Positions 61,648 to 64,000 of a DNA stretch of 64,000 nt are shown here, in pieces; position 1 is the first letter of the stretch; every line of letters starts with the position of its first letter. The translations under genes and the position numbers were made by a program. The notes beneath the pieces are model-generated. The model was not told the DNA's origin. It saw nothing but the letters and a program-made list of their open reading frames with translations, and made no database searches. The DNA is from Fusobacterium varium (GTDB lineage Bacteria; Fusobacteriota; Fusobacteriia; Fusobacteriales; Fusobacteriaceae), in NCBI GenBank assembly GCA_900637705.1, contig LR134390.1, positions 2,914,001-2,978,000 on the forward strand, given 5' to 3'.

Positions 61648-62319
61648 TCAGATGATATTTCTGACTAATTTATATACCTCTTCTCCTATTTCATCTATAG
61701 TTTTAAGCCTATCTCCATCTGTACATTTTATCTCTTTCCAATCATACTTTTTAGCTATATTACAAGCATTAGCATGAGATTTTTCTAAATAGGCTGCATC
61801 TCTTTCATGAATATCTTTTCTCTGTTCACCAGTTATTTTATTATTTCTTTCTTCCATAAGTTTTAATGCCATCTCTGTAGGCATATTTAAAAATATTACA
61901 AGATCTGGTCTTGGAATATCCATCTTGTCATATTCTAATTCATCTAACCAGTTTAGATATACATTTTTTTCTGTTTCATCTATTATTTTAGAAGCTTGAT
62001 GTACCATATTAGAAGTAACATATCTATCTGTTACTATTATTCCATCTTCCTGATAAAATTTCTCCCAATCCATTTTATATGAAGCATATCTATCAATAGC
62101 ATACATCATTGACACTGGATAAGGATTTACTTTCATTGCATCTTCTCCAAATTTTCCTGCTAGGTACATTTTTACAGGTTCACATGCAGGGCTGTCATAG
62201 TTTGGAAATGATATTTTTTTTACATTATATTTTTCATTCAAAAGTCTTTCAAAAAGTTTTTTTGTCTGTGTTTCTTTTCCACTAGAATCTGTTCCTTCTA
62301 TAACTATAAGTTTTCCCAT
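61648..62319 (-). CDS. tmk: Thymidylate kinase-like dNMP kinase
   Basis: About 223 residues from ATG at 62319 (MGKLIVIEGTDSSGKETQTKKLFERL), since GGAAGGAG precedes it; the frame from 62355 overlaps the dxr coding end. P-loop EGTDSSGKET, DRYVTSNMVHQ and PRPDLVIFLNMP are typical of thymidylate kinases, though the final segment is longer than in canonical Tmk. dTMP to dTDP is the expected reaction. Confidence 0.92.
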   Translation of the reverse strand: MGKLIVIEGTDSSGKETQTKKLFERLLNEKYNVKKISFPNYDSPACEPVKMYLAGKFGEDAMKVNPYPVSMMYAIDRYASYKMDWEKFYQEDGIIVTDRYVTSNMVHQASKIIDETEKNVYLNWLDELEYDKMDIPRPDLVIFLNMPTEMALKLMEERNNKITGEQRKDIHERDAAYLEKSHANACNIAKKYDWKEIKCTDGDRLKTIDEIGEEVYKLVRNII

Positions 62320-62335
62320 TCTCCTTTTCTCCTTC

Positions 62336-63487
62336 CTATTTTCCATATTCTGCATATACCCAGTTTCTTGTTTCTTTGTCTACATTTTTAACTGTTTCCA
62401 CATTATTAATCTCTACTAGTTCATGTCTATCCATAGCCCTTTCTATTATTTCATAAATAGTAAGAAATCCTATTTTCCCTTTCATAAACAATTCTACTGC
62501 TACTTCATTAGCTGCATTAAAGACAGCTGGCATAGTTTTCCCTGTCCTTCCTGCCCTATAAGCAAGTTCTACTCCCTTAAAAGTTTCGTTATCTACCTTT
62601 TCAAATGTTAGAGTAGACATCTTCGTAAAATCAAGAGTTTCAAGTACAATATTAGCTTCTCTCTTAGGATAAGTAAAAGCGTATTGAATAGGAAGCTTCA
62701 TATCTGGTGCTCCAAGCTGTGCTATTACAGCTTTATCTTTAAACTGTACCATTGAATGTATTACACTTTGAGGATGGACTAAAACATCTATATGATCATA
62801 ATCAATCCCAAACAGTTCATGTGCTTCAATTACTTCAAGTCCTTTATTCACAAGAGAAGATGAATCAATAGTTATTTTTTTACCCATAGACCAGTTTGGG
62901 TGCTTTAAAGCATCTTCAACTTTTACCCTTTTTAATTCTTCTTTTTTCTTTCCTCTAAAAGTTCCACCACTGGCAGTTATTATTATTTTTTCAACTTCAC
63001 TTTTCTTTCCACCTAACAAAGATTGAAATATAGCTGAATGTTCACTGTCTACAGGAATTATTTCAGATTTCGGATGTTCTGCAAGAAGACGATTTATATA
63101 TGCTCCAGCAGCTACCATAGTTTCTTTATTGGCAAGAGCTATTCTTTTATTATTCTTTATACCTTCAACAGTAGCTTCTATTCCTATAGCTCCACTTACA
63201 GCAGTAAGAAGTATATCATAATCCTTTAGCATTGCAAGTTCTTTCAGTCCTTCATCTCCTAAAAATACTTTCATATTTGGAAATTCTGCCTTTATCTCTT
63301 TATATCCTTCTTCTGTTCCTACTGCCACATATTCTGGAGTAAACTCTCTTATCTGTTCTAAAAGCAGTTTATGATTTTTATTCCCACTTAAAGCTACCAA
63401 CTTAAATTTTTTCTCTGCATTTCTTATAACTTCTAAAGCATTAGTTCCTATACTTCCAGTAGATCCCAATACAACTATTCTTTTCAC
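62336..63487 (-). CDS. dxr: 1-deoxy-D-xylulose 5-phosphate reductoisomerase
   Basis: About 383 residues from the GTG at 63487 ([21 protein letters not shown]), ten bases behind GGAGG; the longer frame runs back through that RBS. NADPH loop [45 protein letters not shown] and [15 protein letters not shown] carry substrate and metal sites. Second step of the MEP isoprenoid pathway. Confidence 0.97.
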   Translation of the reverse strand: MKRIVVLGSTGSIGTNALEVIRNAEKKFKLVALSGNKNHKLLLEQIREFTPEYVAVGTEEGYKEIKAEFPNMKVFLGDEGLKELAMLKDYDILLTAVSGAIGIEATVEGIKNNKRIALANKETMVAAGAYINRLLAEHPKSEIIPVDSEHSAIFQSLLGGKKSEVEKIIITASGGTFRGKKKEELKRVKVEDALKHPNWSMGKKITIDSSSLVNKGLEVIEAHELFGIDYDHIDVLVHPQSVIHSMVQFKDKAVIAQLGAPDMKLPIQYAFTYPKREANIVLETLDFTKMSTLTFEKVDNETFKGVELAYRAGRTGKTMPAVFNAANEVAVELFMKGKIGFLTIYEIIERAMDRHELVEINNVETVKNVDKETRNWVYAEYGK

Positions 63488-63504
63488 TTTTTGAATTCCT
63501 CCTA

Positions 63505-63543
63505 TGAAAAAATTGGGCGAACAGAAATATCCTTTCACCCAAT
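63505..63543 (-). terminator. Hairpin between cdsA and dxr
   Basis: Minus-strand ATTGGGTGAAAG...CGCCCAAT followed by TTTTTTC, just before the dxr RBS. Acts as attenuator or as a weak terminator in the operon. Confidence 0.6.
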
Positions 63544-63549
63544 GAGATA

Positions 63550-64000
63550 TTATAATACTATAAATTTTAAAAGATAATAAACAGTAGGTGCTACAAAAAG
63601 CATACTGTCAAATCTATCTAATATTCCTCCATGTCCTTTAAGAATACTTCCTGAATCTTTTACTTTAAATTCTCTTTTAAACATAGATTCTCCTAAATCA
63701 CCAATTTGAGCTATTATGCTTATAAATATTCCTATTATTATTATATTAGTCATTCCAAGTTCACCATTATTAAGTAGATGGAAATATTTTTCAAGACAAT
63801 ACAAAGAAACTATTGTAAATATTGTTCCTCCTATTGAACCTTCAATTGATTTTTTAGGACTTATACTGCTAAATCCTCTATTGAATATTTTTCTTCCTAT
63901 AGTCATTCCTGTAAAGTATGCAAAACTATCACATACCCAAACCATTATCTGGGCTGTTAAAAGCCACTTTCCTCCATTTGGAAGAAAACTTATCAATATT
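63550..64000 (-). CDS. cdsA: Phosphatidate cytidylyltransferase, C-terminal part (5' end outside window)
   Basis: The open frame reaches the window edge; at least 148 C-terminal residues are here. [31 protein letters not shown] and [35 protein letters not shown] form the CDP-alcohol cytidylyltransferase signature. It makes CDP-diacylglycerol for phospholipids. Order cdsA-dxr-...-rseP is the common bacterial arrangement, here with tmk inserted. Confidence 0.96.
   Translation of the reverse strand, partial: ILISFLPNGGKWLLTAQIMVWVCDSFAYFTGMTIGRKIFNRGFSSISPKKSIEGSIGGTIFTIVSLYCLEKYFHLLNNGELGMTNIIIIGIFISIIAQIGDLGESMFKREFKVKDSGSILKGHGGILDRFDSMLFVAPTVYYLLKFIVL

Overview
The window is an AT-rich bacterial chromosome segment that reads as Fusobacterium. 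The support is a Na+-type F1Fo ATP synthase whose c subunit carries two carboxylates, a very large type V autotransporter with the N-terminal region seen in fusobacterial autotransporters, a dnaG-rpoD-nif3 operon, frequent TTG/GTG starts, and 16S/23S genes without a spacer tRNA. The larger-genome Fusobacterium species (varium/ulcerans/mortiferum type) are the likeliest source, but the species is an inference.

Layout. 1-2.6 kb (+): end of an amino-acid binding protein, an iron-type alcohol/hydroxycarboxylate dehydrogenase and a PLP aminotransferase. 2.7-6.3 kb (-): TPP-riboswitch-controlled ykoFEDC-type thiamine/HMP transporter. 6.3-7.7 kb: CGGC protein, a 35-codon hydrophobic peptide gene behind a long hairpin leader, a small basic ORF and a VOC-family remnant. 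7.7-9.4 kb: acetamidase/formamidase and cutC. 9.4-15.1 kb (-): two transcription units (AGCS symporter + DeoR regulator; MFS + TIM-barrel isomerase + YitT) with matching operator-like repeats. 15.2-20.3 kb: MORN-type lipoprotein, a 1339-residue autotransporter and, upstream of it, a 110-bp segment flanked by 32-bp inverted repeats that holds a consensus promoter now pointing away from the autotransporter. 20.3-24.5 kb (-): YhcH, FUSC, a giant Trp-rich TPR protein and a GNAT enzyme. 24.6-30.2 kb (-): a seven-gene chaperone-usher-type pilus operon. 30.4-37.6 kb (-): complete ATP synthase operon. 37.6-43.6 kb (-): methyltransferase, glmM, Gx transporter, purB, rimI, lepB, rplS. 43.8-45.5 kb (+): three small membrane-protein genes. 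45.6-51.3 kb (-): nitroreductase, then tRNA-Asn, 5S, 23S and 16S. 51.3-60.5 kb (-): rnpB, TPM-domain protein, nif3, a divergent His-rich sigma factor, rpoD, dnaG, a PpiD/SurA-like foldase and an NtrC-type regulator. 60.6-64 kb (-): rseP, tmk, dxr and the end of cdsA.

The strongest candidate for an undescribed system is the putative invertible promoter at 19921-20094 in front of the autotransporter. The pilus operon and the hairpin-leader small peptide come next.

A caution for any reader: at least eleven genes, including indispensable ones (dnaG, lepB, atpH), are broken by single-base length differences in A/T runs, nearly always one base missing. The reading frame is restored cleanly when one base is added. 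This looks like homopolymer error in the sequence rather than gene decay, so those genes are described here as whole.
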